Assembly (NCBI GenBank): GCA_002877875.1
Contig: PNIE01000079.1
Location: 1 to 14,770 of the forward strand
Length of the DNA: 14,770 nt
Source of the DNA: Caldimicrobium thiodismutans
GTDB taxonomy: Bacteria > Desulfobacterota > Thermodesulfobacteria > Thermodesulfobacteriales > Thermodesulfobacteriaceae
Direction: 5' to 3'
In this document: positions 13,933 through 14,770 of the stretch, piece by piece
How positions within the stretch are numbered: position 1 is the stretch's first letter
How the letters are laid out: every line of letters starts with the position of its first letter
Notes under the pieces: generated by a model
The model's input: the letters and a program-made list of their open reading frames with translations, nothing else
Databases searched by the model: none
What the model was told of the DNA's origin: nothing
Made by a program: the position numbers and the translations under genes

Positions 13933-14770
13933 TCAAAAAGGAAGCTCTTTTATAAGAGCTCTACAAGTTTCTTCACATTTTTTGAGTTGTTCCTCCTCTT
14001 CAGGAGTAAGTTTTATTTCCAAGATCTTTTCAACTCCTCTTTTACCAAGAATTACTGGAACTCCGAGAAAGACCCCATTGATACCATATTCTCCTTCAAG
14101 AAGAACCGAACAGGTAAGCACCCTTTTTTCATCTCTTAAAATACTTTCAGCCATTTCAATAGCTGAAAGCCCTGGAGTGGTAAAGGCACTTCCTGTCTTT
14201 AAGAGATTTACAATTTCACCGCCACCAAATTTGGTTCTCTTTACTATTTCATTGATTTTTTCTTCTGAAAGAAGTTCTGTGATAGGTATCCCACCTACGT
14301 TAGCATATCTTACAAGGGGGATCATTAGATCTCCGTGGATCCCCATAACCAAGGCCTGAACATCCTTAGGAGAAACTCCAAGGGCTTCTGCTATAAAATA
14401 ACGGTATCTTGCCGAATCAAGAACTCCTGCCATTCCTATAACTCTCTCTCTTGGAAAATTAGTTACTTTATAGGCCACATAAACCATAGCATCAAGGGGA
14501 TTCGAAACTACAATTACCACACTGTGGGGAGCAAATTCCTTTATCTTTTCTGCACAGGACTTTACAATCTCGGCATTAATTTTCAAAAGATCTTCCCTTG
14601 ACATTCCAGGAGTTCTTGGTTTTCCAGCTGTAACGATCACGACCTCACTCTCCTTTAAGTAAGAGAAATCCTCAGTTCCAAAGATTCTTCCAGAAAAGCC
14701 GTAAAGAGGGGAGCTTTGAGCAAGATCCAGGGCTTTTCCTTGAGCAAGACCTGGTACAATATCAAAAAGC
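13933..14770 (-). CDS. mdh: Malate dehydrogenase, 5' end truncated by window edge
   Basis: The frame is open from 14770 to the stop at 13933 (about 278 residues), so the GTG at 14640 is internal and not the start. At the edge it reads LFDIVPGLAQGKALDLAQSS, the normal second segment of LDH-like MDH. It then has VIVTAGKPRTPGMSR (substrate loop, the first Arg marking malate rather than lactate), VVSNPLDAMVYV, the catalytic GVLDSARYR (Asp, Arg) and GIHGDLMIP (His). About 30 N-terminal residues, with the NAD glycine loop, are missing. It interconverts malate and oxaloacetate with NAD(H) in the cytoplasm. The usual Lys in the loop (PRKPG) is Thr here. It is followed by 139 bp without a convincing terminator before carD. 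Confidence 0.95.
   Translation of the reverse strand, partial: LFDIVPGLAQGKALDLAQSSPLYGFSGRIFGTEDFSYLKESEVVIVTAGKPRTPGMSREDLLKINAEIVKSCAEKIKEFAPHSVVIVVSNPLDAMVYVAYKVTNFPRERVIGMAGVLDSARYRYFIAEALGVSPKDVQALVMGIHGDLMIPLVRYANVGGIPITELLSEEKINEIVKRTKFGGGEIVNLLKTGSAFTTPGLSAIEMAESILRDEKRVLTCSVLLEGEYGINGVFLGVPVILGKRGVEKILEIKLTPEEEEQLKKCEETCRALIKELPF

Noticed and set aside
13916..13934. GACAA...TTGTC inverted repeat at the mdh stop, considered as a terminator
   Set aside because: The stem is only 5 bp with a 9-base loop, and no T-run follows it on the minus strand.
13852..13939. Near-repeat CCTTGTGAAAAA / CCTTGTCAAAAA
   Set aside because: It is short, the second copy overlaps coding sequence, and it has no palindromic structure; chance in AT-rich DNA is likely.
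13831..14139. Plus-strand 102-codon frame between carD and mdh
   Set aside because: It overlaps the strongly supported mdh gene on the other strand, has no RBS, and the translation is low-complexity with no recognisable domain.
1..14770. CRISPR arrays, insertion sequences, phage or toxin-antitoxin genes
   Set aside because: No regularly spaced repeats, transposase or integrase motifs, or paired small toxin-like frames were found on either strand.

Overview
The window is about 14.8 kb of AT-rich bacterial chromosome. Protein style (Lys/Glu/Ile-rich, compact, with few gaps between genes) and gene content suggest a thermophilic, probably sulfur-metabolising anaerobe. A relative of Thermodesulfobacterium or Caldimicrobium (Thermodesulfobacteriota) is my best guess. 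That placement rests on sequence style and gene content only; no phylogenetic marker was computed.

Left part (1-3831), accessory in character. A truncated membrane sensor protein with a HAMP start runs leftward off the window edge (1-685). Across a 227-bp intergenic region, a rightward cluster encodes a protein with two copies of a 27-residue motif fused to a USP-like domain (913-1491), an 81-residue two-helix membrane protein (1520-1765) and a TauE/SafE (TSUP) anion exporter (1768-2883). A strong hairpin terminator follows, then a separate tandem universal stress protein gene (2983-3831). The intergenic region holds palindromes and a 14/17 direct repeat, one copy near each divergent gene. 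These are candidate operators linking the sensor to the transporter cluster.

Right part (3832-14770), conserved housekeeping, all on the minus strand. Read in the direction of transcription, it starts with a malate dehydrogenase truncated by the right edge. Next comes a long, tightly packed run with overlapping stops and starts behind a good promoter: carD - PIN/TRAM membrane protein - mutL - miaA - yicC - ubiA-type prenyltransferase - parA. A tRNA-Val(CAC) gene follows, then rpsF - rpsR - rplI - dnaB - DUF3334/CheX-like gene. That last gene meets the tandem USP gene with zero bases between the convergent stop codons.

Functionally the right half joins transcription control (CarD), mismatch repair (MutL), tRNA and RNA processing (MiaA, YicC), quinone side-chain attachment (UbiA family), chromosome partitioning (ParA), translation (S6, S18, L9, tRNA-Val) and replication (DnaB). 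I see no CRISPR array, insertion sequence, phage gene or toxin-antitoxin pair. The most interesting part is the sensor/TSUP/USP module on the left. The most useful annotation corrections are the truncated sensor gene at 1-685 and the rpsF start, since a naive reading frame runs through the tRNA gene.
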